A stretch of DNA of 52,134 nt, taken from assembly GCA_023480885.1 (NCBI GenBank), contig JAMCWX010000073.1, forward strand, positions 1-52,134, in the 5' to 3' direction. This stretch comes from Chloroflexota bacterium. Lineage in GTDB: Bacteria; Chloroflexota; UBA6077; FW602-bin22; JACPRP01. The notes beneath the pieces were generated by a model. That model saw only the letters and a list, made by a program, of their open reading frames with translations, did no database searches and was not told the origin of the DNA. The position numbers were made by a program, and so were the translations under genes. Below, one piece after another: positions 1 through 5,632 of this stretch; within the stretch, counting starts at the first letter, position 1, and each line of letters opens with the position of its first letter.

Positions 1-333
1 GCGGTAGTCGACGAGGTTGCCGATCTGGTAATGGAGCAGCAGCCCCTCCATCTGGGCGAGATATTGAGTTAGGCTATGGCGGATCCTCGCCGCAAGGTCC
101 TGGTCCTTCGTCTCCACCTCGACGCGTCGGCCGCGGTGGATCTCGATCAGCGTCGTCACGTTCTGGTTGTCGACGAAATAGGCGAGGGTGTCGTAGGTCG
201 ACGCCGACGCGTCGACCTCGCCGATGGTCTCCTCGATGTGGTGGCGGATCATCGTCCGCGCGGGGTGGGAGAACAGTAATTCATCCAAATAATCGCGGGA
301 AACCGTTATCCTGACGGAGGCTTCATAGCTCAT
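1..333 (-). CDS. hypothetical protein, 3' end outside window
   Basis: The minus-strand frame is open from the ATG at 333 to the window edge, giving 111 codons with no stop. The visible protein starts MSYEASVRITV and is a soluble, charged alpha/beta-looking protein with no signal peptide or membrane segment. I do not recognise the family. Its ATG overlaps the TGA of the upstream 87-aa gene, so the two are very probably translationally coupled. The tight overlap is typical of phage and integrative-element operons, and the whole block up to 4.85 kb has this look. Confidence 0.6.
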   Translation of the reverse strand, partial: MSYEASVRITVSRDYLDELLFSHPARTMIRHHIEETIGEVDASASTYDTLAYFVDNQNVTTLIEIHRGRRVEVETKDQDLAARIRHSLTQYLAQMEGLLLHYQIGNLVDYR

Positions 334-586
334 GGCCGGGCCTCCCCGCGTGTAGCGTCAGGTGTTTGCGGACCTCCCAGAGGACCTCGTAGCGATGGTT
401 GCAGGCGAAGCCGCCGCAAGTGGTGGGGAACAGGTGGGGCCCGTCAGGGTGCGCGCACGTCCCGCGATCGAAGAGACAGCGCTTGCACGTGACGCCCGGG
501 CGCGGGCCTGGGGTAGCGGGTCGCGAGGATAAAGAGCCACCGTGAGCGCTCGACCTGCGGACGAACGCCTTCAAGAGCTTCCACAT
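323..586 (-). CDS. small Cys-rich protein, possible zinc binder
   Basis: This 87-residue protein has a central cysteine-rich stretch: CKRC, then single Cys after about 6 and 13 residues, then a CNH close behind (roughly residues 34-64). The spacing suggests a structural metal site, which is inferred only from the pattern. A GGGAGAGG ribosome binding site sits 5-6 bases before the ATG at 586. The stop codon overlaps the start of the next gene downstream. I do not recognise the family. Possible roles include a small phage or element accessory protein; nothing in the sequence decides this. Confidence 0.5.
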   Translation of the reverse strand: MWKLLKAFVRRSSAHGGSLSSRPATPGPRPGVTCKRCLFDRGTCAHPDGPHLFPTTCGGFACNHRYEVLWEVRKHLTLHAGRPGHEL

Positions 587-641
587 ATTGCCTCTCCCAC
601 TTTTTTCGCCATCGAGGACGGCGTGTTCTTGGTCGACAGGC

Positions 642-670
642 TTGACAGCTAGTCGACTGCTGGGTATATT
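642..670 (+). promoter_or_regulatory. consensus sigma-70 promoter for a small RNA
   Basis: TTGACA (642-647), a 17-base spacer and TATATT (665-670) form an almost perfect housekeeping promoter on the plus strand. No plus-strand open reading frame follows. Instead a two-hairpin RNA ending in an intrinsic terminator begins about 6 bases downstream. Confidence 0.75.
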
Positions 671-675
671 AGGCG

Positions 676-747
676 GTGACTAGACCGTGAATCAGTCACC
701 GAGGGTACCGCCAGTCGCTCCAGCCCGAGCGACTGGCGGTCCTTTTA
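676..747 (+). ncRNA. candidate ~70-nt small RNA with two hairpins
   Basis: Seen: starting about 6 bases after the -10 box there is a first hairpin (GGTGAC 675-680 pairing with GTCACC 695-700). A second, perfect 13-bp hairpin follows (707-719 with 728-740, 8-base loop) and ends in CCTTTTA. Promoter, two stems and terminator are packed into about 105 bp with no reading frame. The flanking genes run on the opposite strand, so this cannot be a leader for a downstream plus-strand gene. Inference: an independent small RNA, perhaps antisense or regulatory for the surrounding mobile element. I do not recognise it as a known family. Confidence 0.6.
707..746 (+). terminator. intrinsic terminator of the small RNA
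   Basis: A perfect 13-bp GC-rich stem (707-719 / 728-740) is followed by CCTTTTA. The T-run is on the plus strand only, so it terminates plus-strand transcripts and is not a terminator for the minus-strand genes. Confidence 0.75.
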
Positions 748-768
748 TAACCATTTCATCAGAGCCTC

Positions 769-954
769 TTATGCTGCTATTGAACCCGTGAGCTTTTCGA
801 GCAACTCACAGGCTTCGCGATCGACCACCTGCAGCTTCGCTGATAGTTTCGAAACGTCGTCGACGATGCGGCTAGCTATCGCCTGTTTCTCCATGATCAG
901 CCCAATCAGACTGGAGCGCTGGACGGTCGACGCGTCATGACGTCCGTTCAACAA
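769..954 (-). CDS. small coiled-coil-like hypothetical protein
   Basis: A 61-residue, helix-rich, charged protein that begins at a TTG codon (954). The start is supported by an exceptionally long Shine-Dalgarno sequence: GAAAGGAGGTGAT at about 964-976 on the minus strand is complementary to essentially the whole 16S 3' tail. The TTG also overlaps the TGA of the upstream 43-aa gene (TTGA), so coupling is likely. The C-terminal 40 residues look like a single amphipathic helix. No family recognised. Confidence 0.55.
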   Translation of the reverse strand: MLNGRHDASTVQRSSLIGLIMEKQAIASRIVDDVSKLSAKLQVVDREACELLEKLTGSIAA

Positions 955-1082
955 TCTGATTTATCACCTCCTTTCGTCTGAAATAGAATCACGTTCGTTT
1001 CGCACCTCCTCAGAGCCTCGCGGACCGAGGCGAAGTAGTCAGCGTCATCCCCGTCGTTTTTTTTCTTTCGGCCTGGAAGCAT
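951..1082 (-). CDS. 43-aa small protein overlapping its neighbours
   Basis: The frame starts at ATG 1082, directly behind AAAGGAGGG, inside the 3' end of the ribbon-helix-helix gene and in its +1 frame. It runs to a TGA that overlaps the TTG start of the next gene. The product (starts MLPGRKKNDGDD, ends KGGDKSDC) is acidic in its middle and has sensible codon use. The AAAAAAAA run (plus-strand T8, about 1057-1064) lies in the overlap. An alternative reading is that an indel or slippage at this run makes the stretch a C-terminal extension of the 174-aa protein. No family recognised. Confidence 0.45.
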
Positions 1083-1569
1083 CCCTCCTTTCGTCGATTT
1101 CCCTTCTTATCTTATTGCGGCCGCGCCGCTTGATAAGCTCCAGTATCTTGGGCCAGCCCCACCGCGCCAGCTCGCTGCGGCTGACGCCGATCCGCTTCGC
1201 CCAGAGGTCGATCTCGTGGACCAGCGAGGGGTCCACGTGCGCCGTCAGGCTGTCGGTGGTCGTGTGTGCCGCAAGTCGCTTGCGGCCGCGCTTGCGCGGA
1301 GCGGGCGTGTTAGCTAGCATTTGCCTATCCGACATCGAATCGAAGTCCTCGCATTTGGCGGCCTGGGCGAAGCCGCTCGGGTAGTTCTCCCGCAGCAGCG
1401 ACAAATACGATAGATATTCGGGCCCGTGCCCCTTCTCGCACGTCGCCCTGGGCGGCCTCGCGACGCAATGCCTGCAGTTCGAGCAATGGATGGGCCGTTT
1501 TTCCGGGTCCCAGTCGAAGATGAGGTCGAGCCAGGGCGCCGTGTCGGGTTGATCGAGCGTAGCTACCAT
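1045..1569 (-). CDS. ribbon-helix-helix DNA-binding protein with N-terminal Cys cluster
   Basis: 174 residues. The N-terminal third has a cysteine cluster (CSNCRHC around residues 29-35, then single Cys near 44 and 73) that could hold zinc. The region from about 105 to 145 (TTDSLTAHVDPSLVHEIDLW..., then GVSRSELARWGW) matches the ribbon-helix-helix pattern of CopG/MetJ-like DNA-binding proteins. A very basic tail follows, ending RPKEKKRRG. The ATG at 1569 shares a base with the stop of the upstream 25-aa frame. Likely a regulator or partition-type protein of the mobile element. Function is inferred from fold only. Confidence 0.6.
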   Translation of the reverse strand: MVATLDQPDTAPWLDLIFDWDPEKRPIHCSNCRHCVARPPRATCEKGHGPEYLSYLSLLRENYPSGFAQAAKCEDFDSMSDRQMLANTPAPRKRGRKRLAAHTTTDSLTAHVDPSLVHEIDLWAKRIGVSRSELARWGWPKILELIKRRGRNKIRREIDERRDASRPKEKKRRG

Positions 1570-1646
1570 CAGTCCTCCAGCACGCGCATGCGGTCGTTGG
1601 GCTCCAATTTATCCAGCCACAACAGGGCAAGGTCCGAAAGGTTCAT
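1569..1646 (-). CDS. 25-aa coupled mini-protein
   Basis: ATG 1646 follows immediately after the stop of the upstream membrane peptide and is preceded by CCGGAGGACTAA, a good ribosome binding site. The 25-codon frame (MNLSDLALLWLDKLEPNDRM...) ends in a TGATG overlap with the next gene. It reads as a short helix. Its role may only be to pass ribosomes to the downstream regulator. No homologue recognised. Confidence 0.4.
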   Translation of the reverse strand: MNLSDLALLWLDKLEPNDRMRVLED

Positions 1647-1775
1647 TTAGTCCTCCGGCGCTGGTCCGAACAGCGCGAACAATATGGTGATGATGATGCC
1701 GACGAAGAAGCCGGCCATGAAAACAATAACGTGTGCATCTACCTCTATCGCCCTGAAAAAGTAACCTAGCGCCAT
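1647..1775 (-). CDS. small membrane protein (about 42 aa)
   Basis: The frame from ATG 1775 encodes a peptide with a long hydrophobic segment (VIVFMAGFFVGIIITILFAL) and a polar tail, so it is a single-span membrane protein. Upstream codons in the same frame (IAVFVGIG) are also hydrophobic. This could mean the original protein had two spans and that the frame of the 24-aa peptide (1766-1840) was once its N-terminus, separated now by a -1 shift. As it stands the two frames overlap and may be coupled. Confidence 0.4.
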   Translation of the reverse strand: MALGYFFRAIEVDAHVIVFMAGFFVGIIITILFALFGPAPED

Positions 1776-1840
1776 TCCAATCCCGACGAAGACAGCAATC
1801 CCTGGATGTTCTCCAGATTGAAACTTCCCTTCCGTGCCAT
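1766..1840 (-). CDS. 24-aa peptide with strong ribosome binding site
   Basis: ATG 1840 lies 5 bases after AGGAGGT, so initiation here is well supported. The frame MARKGSFNLENIQGLLSSSG ends at TAG 1766 inside the start of the membrane peptide. It may be a genuine leader peptide or the N-terminus of a protein broken by a one-base indel. Confidence 0.35.
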   Translation of the reverse strand: MARKGSFNLENIQGLLSSSGLEWR

Positions 1841-1907
1841 CGCATACCTCCTGTTTCTGCCTCCCCGGACGCCCGGCGCCCTTTCGTCTGCTTAATAGAC
1901 ATAATGA

Positions 1908-1937
1908 AGCCCACCGGAGATAGACTCCAAGTGGGCT
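1908..1937 (-). terminator. possible terminator behind the XRE gene
   Basis: A 7-bp stem AGCCCAC/GTGGGCT (1908-1914 / 1931-1937), with an inner GGAG/CTCC pairing, starts inside the stop codon of the XRE gene. A T-rich stretch follows on the minus strand. The T-run is poor, so termination may be partial. Confidence 0.35.
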
Positions 1938-2172
1938 AGGCGGATTGCTTATCTGGGCCCGTTTTCGGTTCCAGATCCAGCAAAAAAATATCCTCGACAT
2001 ACACGTGCAGCGCCCTAGCCAGCTCCAGCGCAAGGCCCACGCCGGGGCTGGTTTGCCGCTTTTCGATCTGGCTGAGCACAGTTTGGTGCACCCCAACCCG
2101 TTTTGCCAGCTCTCCCTGGCTCAAAACGGCCTTCATGCGTACCTCTCTTAGCCTGTTCTTGACCTTCGCCAT
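1936..2172 (-). CDS. XRE-family helix-turn-helix regulator
   Basis: 78 residues forming one lambda-repressor-like HTH (residues 5-60). The pattern VLSQGELAKRVGVHQTVLSQIEKRQTSP is a textbook XRE recognition region. It acts as a DNA-binding dimer in the cytoplasm. A ribosome binding site GGGGTGAT precedes the ATG at 2172, and a promoter TTGACA-N17-TACATT lies at 2189-2217. It faces a second XRE gene divergently across an 150-bp region, the usual arrangement of lysis/lysogeny or ICE switches. TTGT/ACAA half-sites at 2201-2211 are possible operators. Confidence 0.85.
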   Translation of the reverse strand: MAKVKNRLREVRMKAVLSQGELAKRVGVHQTVLSQIEKRQTSPGVGLALELARALHVYVEDIFLLDLEPKTGPDKQSA

Positions 2173-2188
2173 TCAATCACCCCTGGAT

Positions 2189-2217
2189 AATGTAACCGAT
2201 TTGTGCAACAATGTCAA
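2189..2217 (-). promoter_or_regulatory. promoter of the leftward XRE gene
   Basis: On the minus strand TTGACA (2212-2217) and TACATT (2189-2194) are separated by 17 bases. The spacer contains TTGTGCAACAA, an imperfect inverted repeat that could be a repressor site. Confidence 0.65.
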
Positions 2218-2259
2218 GATATTTTATACAAGTTTTTAATATTCCCATGCAGCCTGGTG

Positions 2260-2265
2260 TATAAT
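2260..2265 (+). promoter_or_regulatory. -10 box of the rightward XRE/ImmA operon
   Basis: TATAAT at 2260-2265 is a perfect -10 element. The -35 region is AT-rich but not consensus, suggesting weak or regulated activity. The ATG at 2264 overlaps this box and so cannot be the translation start. The GTG at 2327 is used instead. Confidence 0.55.
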
Positions 2266-2326
2266 GCAGGCTGAGGCAGGGGCACGAACAAGGCCCTTAA
2301 AGCCATCAACGTCAGCAGGAGCGTGG

Positions 2327-2683
2327 GTGACCGAGGCGGCGAAGATCTTCGGCGAGCAATTGCGTAGGCTGCGCGAGGCTAAGGGCATTGGGCTGCGCGA
2401 ACTGGCGGAACGAATTCCGATCAGTCACACTGCTCTTGATCGTTATGAGTTGGGCCATCGCCTGCCGTCGGATGTAATTATGCGTTCTATTGCGCGCGCC
2501 CTGGATGTGCCCTACGACGAGCTTCGCGAGATGTTGTTCGAAGCTCAGGCTCAGTCTCTTCTGCGTGCCAACCCGAATTTGTCGTCGAGATCGCGAGAGC
2601 AGATCATGCAGTTCATACGGTTCGCCAGGGAACAGGATCGGAAGGCAAAGGAAGCACAGAGGAGGGAAGGACAGGGCCCTTGA
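2327..2683 (+). CDS. XRE-family HTH regulator (ImmR-like)
   Basis: 118 residues from GTG 2327, which has AGGAG 5 bases upstream. A longer in-frame ATG at 2264 sits inside the -10 box. The HTH covers about residues 8-65 (LRRLREAKGIGLRELAERIP and a second helix around SHTALDRYE). The C-terminus is a charged helix. It overlaps the start of the downstream ImmA/IrrE-type peptidase. In ICEBs1 and many phages this gene pair encodes a repressor and the protease that destroys it. By context this is the repressor of the element. Confidence 0.8.
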   Translation: MTEAAKIFGEQLRRLREAKGIGLRELAERIPISHTALDRYELGHRLPSDVIMRSIARALDVPYDELREMLFEAQAQSLLRANPNLSSRSREQIMQFIRFAREQDRKAKEAQRREGQGP

Positions 2684-3165
2684 TCGCGGGCTATCGCTCG
2701 CGGCCCGTCCAGGTGGCGGAGCAACTGCTGAGCGATTACGGGATCAAGCGGCCACCGATTAATCCTGGGCTCATTCTGCTCGACTTTCCAATCAAGGTCG
2801 TTCTCGAAGACTGGGGCACGGACGTATCAGGGATCTTTGTCAGGGGCGAGGTTCTGAACCATATCGGGCTCAACAAGAACCATCCTGTTGAGCGGCGTCA
2901 TTTCACGCTGTGGCACGAATTCTATCACTTCTACGAGCACAAGTCGATCTACTTTTGTGAGTTCAACGGGCGGGTTAAGGCGAGCCTGTTGGAGCAAGAG
3001 GCGGACATCTTCGCTGCGCATTTTCTGATGCCAGAGCGCTGGGTACGCCGCTACTTCGATCAACTGTTCGGCAACGTAGGAGCATTGGCGAAGCGATTCA
3101 CCGTCTCGAAGACTGCGATGACAAATAGATTGAAGGCGTTGAAGCTGATGGAGGGGGCGGGGTAG
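2680..3165 (+). CDS. ImmA/IrrE-family metallopeptidase
   Basis: 161 residues with the zinc-binding motif HEFYH near residues 85-89 and a downstream acidic ligand region (EQEADIFAAHFLMP). These are the hallmarks of the ImmA/IrrE (DUF955) family. It starts at a TTG that overlaps the TGA of the upstream regulator and is coupled to it. Known members cleave or inactivate the partner XRE repressor to induce mobile elements, often after DNA damage. The C-terminal part contains a short DNA-binding-like helix pair, common in this family. Cytoplasmic. Confidence 0.88.
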   Translation: MIAGYRSRPVQVAEQLLSDYGIKRPPINPGLILLDFPIKVVLEDWGTDVSGIFVRGEVLNHIGLNKNHPVERRHFTLWHEFYHFYEHKSIYFCEFNGRVKASLLEQEADIFAAHFLMPERWVRRYFDQLFGNVGALAKRFTVSKTAMTNRLKALKLMEGAG

Positions 3166-3203
3166 AGGATTCATTCAGGAATAGCTGAATAAGGAGGCCA
3201 TCG

Positions 3204-3779
3204 ATGCGTAATGGAATCTTGCTGTTGCTGTTGGTGGCGGTCGTGGCGGTTGGGGTGGCTTCGCTTCCTGGCGGTGATGTAGGGTCAGCTTACCCTGCCC
3301 CGTATCCCAGTCCCTATCCTAGGCAGGGAAGGGTCTACTTGCCGATGTTGTTCGGAGCGGGAGGGACGGTTGCGCCCAACCCAACACAAACACCTGTTCC
3401 CGCTGAACAGCCCACGTCCACGCCGCTTCCGACGCAAACGACCGCCCCGACCCCTTCGCCTACCCCTGGATGGTCGTGCACGCAAGAATACACATATCAC
3501 TTTGGCCTTGATGCTCTTGCTTATTGGGATGTTTACCCGTGGCTCAGGAAAGGACAGTATCTCTACATCAAGATGACTGTTTACGGCGGCAGCAGGGATG
3601 GCAGTTTTGCGATTTACGACAGCAATGGCGCGAAGTTGGTTCAAGAGAGTGTTTCGTCGATCTATGACTGGCATTACTTCTGGGCGCCATACTCCGATAC
3701 GTACACATTGCGAGTGAGCAACCCATCCTGGTTCAACAATAAGACGGTCGATCTGTCCCTGCAGATATGTGGCTATTAG
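3204..3779 (+). CDS. secreted protein with Pro/Thr linker
   Basis: 191 residues with an N-terminal signal peptide (hydrophobic core residues 4-20). A YLPMLF segment of the kind common in Chloroflexota exoproteins follows, then a Thr/Pro-rich linker (about 58-90) and a C-terminal beta-rich domain (about 90-191) with two cysteines that could form a disulfide. The C-terminal domain resembles pre-peptidase or GOLD-like beta sandwiches, but I cannot name it. AAGGAGG precedes the ATG. It lies between the regulator module and two small membrane-protein genes, so it is cargo of the element or a neighbour. Confidence 0.65.
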   Translation: MRNGILLLLLVAVVAVGVASLPGGDVGSAYPAPYPSPYPRQGRVYLPMLFGAGGTVAPNPTQTPVPAEQPTSTPLPTQTTAPTPSPTPGWSCTQEYTYHFGLDALAYWDVYPWLRKGQYLYIKMTVYGGSRDGSFAIYDSNGAKLVQESVSSIYDWHYFWAPYSDTYTLRVSNPSWFNNKTVDLSLQICGY

Positions 3780-3825
3780 CAACCGCGACGCCGATCTCCG
3801 CGGGCTCGGTCGTGACGGAGGGGCT

Positions 3826-4200
3826 ATGAGTGCCAGTAATGGTCAAGGCGCGGAGATGAAGGTCGAGCAATCAGTTCCTGTGGAAGAAGCGGGCAACACG
3901 GTCCCTCCATCTGGGGTGACCACCATTTGGGACTACGAAGACTTCAGGAAATCCTTCGTCCGACTTGTGGATGCGCTCGTTCCCTTCATCGAGAGAAAAC
4001 TGGACCGAGAACACGGCACCGCAAGATGGGCAATGAAGTGGATGCTGATAGCTAATTGTGGTGTGGTCGCTGGCATCGCGGGAGCCGTCGTGTGGCTCAC
4101 GCACGAAGGGAAAATGTCCGCCGACGCCGCTACGTTTGTTTTTGGCGTGCTGATAGGGACGGCCTTTACTTCGCTGCGTGGCTTCTTCCCGAAGCTCTAG
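3826..4200 (+). CDS. small membrane protein, two spans
   Basis: 124 residues from ATG 3826, chosen because GGAGGGG lies 3 bases upstream. The longer frame from 3769 would overlap the previous gene. A polar N-terminal half contains a helix (YEDFRKSFVRLVDALVPF). Two hydrophobic segments follow (about 74-95 and 102-120). The arrangement resembles small phage holin-like or accessory membrane proteins, but no family is recognised. Confidence 0.55.
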   Translation: MSASNGQGAEMKVEQSVPVEEAGNTVPPSGVTTIWDYEDFRKSFVRLVDALVPFIERKLDREHGTARWAMKWMLIANCGVVAGIAGAVVWLTHEGKMSADAATFVFGVLIGTAFTSLRGFFPKL

Positions 4201-4288
4201 CATCTTGCCATAGCCCAAAGCGAAGGTTAGGCCGACCTCTAGCAGATCATCGGTTAGTGACCTGTTCCTTTGAAGCATGGATGCAGTA

Positions 4289-4304
4289 TAGCACAAACGT
4301 GCTA
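4289..4304. promoter_or_regulatory. possible operator: TAGCAC-N4-GTGCTA
   Basis: A perfect 6-bp inverted repeat TAGCAC AAAC GTGCTA sits 38 bases before the start of the next gene and could bind a dimeric repressor. No clear -35/-10 pair is visible beside it. Confidence 0.25.
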
Positions 4305-4341
4305 GGTAGGGAAGCGGTCGGCGCGGGAGGTGATGATTGAC

Positions 4342-4686
4342 GTGTACGGAATAGGCGTTCCCGAACTGGTGATTCTCGTTTTAGTCCTCGGTCTCCTGTG
4401 GTGGCTGTCCCGCGATCGCGGTGCGCGCTTCAGGCTCGGCGCCGTGCTGATGATCGGAGGCATCGTCGCGATCGCGTACGGCTACTTGGGACTGCAGCAG
4501 ATTAGCGACGACAAAGCGGCGCTAGGCCCAGCTAGATTGGTGGCGCAGCAACTGACATCGATGCAGCAGCGGACTAACGAAGCGAGAGTGGAAATGCTGG
4601 TAGGGGCTGGCGCGATGGGTCTTGGCGTCGTGCTGCTGGCCTGGGCGGTGTACCCGGAGCAAGTCAAGTCCAATGCCTCTAGTTAA
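4342..4686 (+). CDS. small membrane protein with TatA-like N-terminus
   Basis: 114 residues from GTG 4342, placed 6 bases after a GAGGTGAT ribosome binding site. Two further in-frame starts (4330, 4333) overlap that site. The N-terminus YGIGVPELVILVLVLGLLWW resembles the TatA/TatB signature G(I)G.PEL followed by a hydrophobic helix. However, the next segment is a second membrane helix rather than the amphipathic helix of TatA, and a third follows near the C-terminus. It is therefore a three-span membrane protein of unknown function, not a confident Tat component. Confidence 0.55.
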   Translation: MYGIGVPELVILVLVLGLLWWLSRDRGARFRLGAVLMIGGIVAIAYGYLGLQQISDDKAALGPARLVAQQLTSMQQRTNEARVEMLVGAGAMGLGVVLLAWAVYPEQVKSNASS

Positions 4687-4777
4687 GCTGAGACGCGACA
4701 CACAGACTTCATCCACCGTTAAACACCCTGATTTCAGAAAGGAGCGGGCGCAAACAGGACCTCGCGAGCGTGGCAAT

Positions 4778-4852
4778 GAGCCTTGACGGCACTCAAAAAT
4801 ATGGTCGCTTTTAATCAGGGTGTCGTGAGTTCGATCCTCACACGGCTCACCA
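4778..4852 (+). tRNA. tRNA-Lys(TTT) 3' half: attachment-site remnant
   Basis: From CTTTTAATCAGGG (4808) to CCA (4852) the sequence is a normal tRNA-Lys 3' half. It has the anticodon loop with TTT, a T-arm (GTGAG/CTCAC with loop TTCGATC) and the acceptor 3' strand plus CCA. The 5' part is not functional: GAGCC at 4778 pairs with the acceptor strand, but no D-stem forms and the anticodon stem (GGTCG against TCAGG) does not pair. Integrases often cross over at a tRNA anticodon loop and leave the 3' half at the element end, so this is most likely an att site bordering the 1-4.85 kb block. Confidence 0.6.
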
Positions 4853-4869
4853 ATTTGGTCCAGAAACGT

Positions 4870-4889
4870 CCCCTATTTCGGGGGCTTTT
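4870..4889 (+). terminator. terminator following the tRNA remnant
   Basis: CCCC-tatttcg-GGGG followed by CTTTTCC. A hairpin and short T-run directly after the tRNA 3' end, as expected for a tRNA gene terminator. Confidence 0.4.
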
Positions 4890-5151
4890 CCGTATTTTGG
4901 GGCAGATTCTAGCTGGAAACTAGGGATGGAGGCTGCAAGTGCCCCACGCACCTCTGGCGAGTGTAGCCGAACTGTAGCCCAACTCAGGAACTGAGGCATG
5001 GAAGGGGGCTGTCTGTCCAGTTTGCAGACTTCACGCATTGAAAAATGCGTCAATTCGCCCTGGTCCACTCCCCGATGAACGCTAACCATGCTAACTGTTT
5101 GTGCCCTGCGGCCGACCCACTAGGGGCGTGTGATACCTAAGGCGCTTGCCG
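4890..5151. other. no gene seen
   Basis: Between the tRNA remnant and the gene fragments I see no convincing reading frame, promoter or structured element. Codon structure is poor in all frames. It may be degraded element DNA. Confidence 0.4.
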
Positions 5152-5480
5152 TCAGTCCCGATCCTCCCCCCGCCAGTCCGAAACGCCATCTTCCGTAAAT
5201 GTATCTGTGTCGGGCCTAAGCCTTTTCTCCAATTCAGACCAGGGAACCTTTGTTATCGCATCCTCCAGGAATTCAGCCGCGGCCCGCCCTTCGCTGTCCT
5301 GCCTTGCGAGTCCTCGGCGATGACACGATATCGCACTTCGCGTGGCACACAGGATTCCAGTATCTTTATTGTGACTTCGGGTGGCTCGATCAGCGAGGGG
5401 CTTGTACGCCGTCCTATGAACGTGGTCACCTGGAACAATTCAAAGAAATCAACATAATAAAAATAGCACGCACCTGTCAT
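5152..5480 (-). pseudogene. frameshifted, 5'-truncated unknown gene
   Basis: Two minus-strand frames join into one sensible protein if a single base is restored near 5308-5314. Codons from about 5480 give ...PPEVTIKILESC...EVRYRVIAED. The other frame then continues LARQDSEGRAAAEFLEDAI... to WRGEDRD and a TGA at 5152. No ribosome binding site precedes the first ATG (5480), and the 5' part seems lost at the junction with the hicB fragment. I do not recognise the family. Confidence 0.4.
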
Positions 5481-5628
5481 CAAATCTATACGAACTTGCA
5501 ATGAGGAAGCAATTGCTATGGCCAGGGAAGCCATCGCTTTGCACATCGAGGGGCCTATCGCCGAAGGCGAGCCCGTGCCAGAGGGAAAGGAACGTCCGCA
5601 GGTTATCACGATCCGTGTGGCCGCGTAG
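5476..5628 (+). pseudogene. hicB antitoxin 3' fragment
   Basis: The last 42 codons before TAG 5626 read NEEAIAMAREAIALHIEG...GEPVPEG...VITIRVAA, which is the C-terminal helix and strand of HicB-family antitoxins. Just upstream (5476-5500) decayed codons suggest the preceding LPGC..YG motif, but there is no start, no N-terminal half and no hicA toxin. It abuts the truncated minus-strand gene, indicating a rearrangement point at about 5470-5500. Confidence 0.55.
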
Positions 5629-5632
5629 GCGA

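Noticed and set aside
2264..2326. ATG 2264 as start of the rightward XRE gene
   Set aside because: The codon overlaps the TATAAT -10 box; the GTG at 2327 has an AGGAG site at proper spacing.
4778..4852. Functional tRNA-Lys gene
   Set aside because: The anticodon stem does not pair and no D-stem can be formed; only the 3' half is intact.
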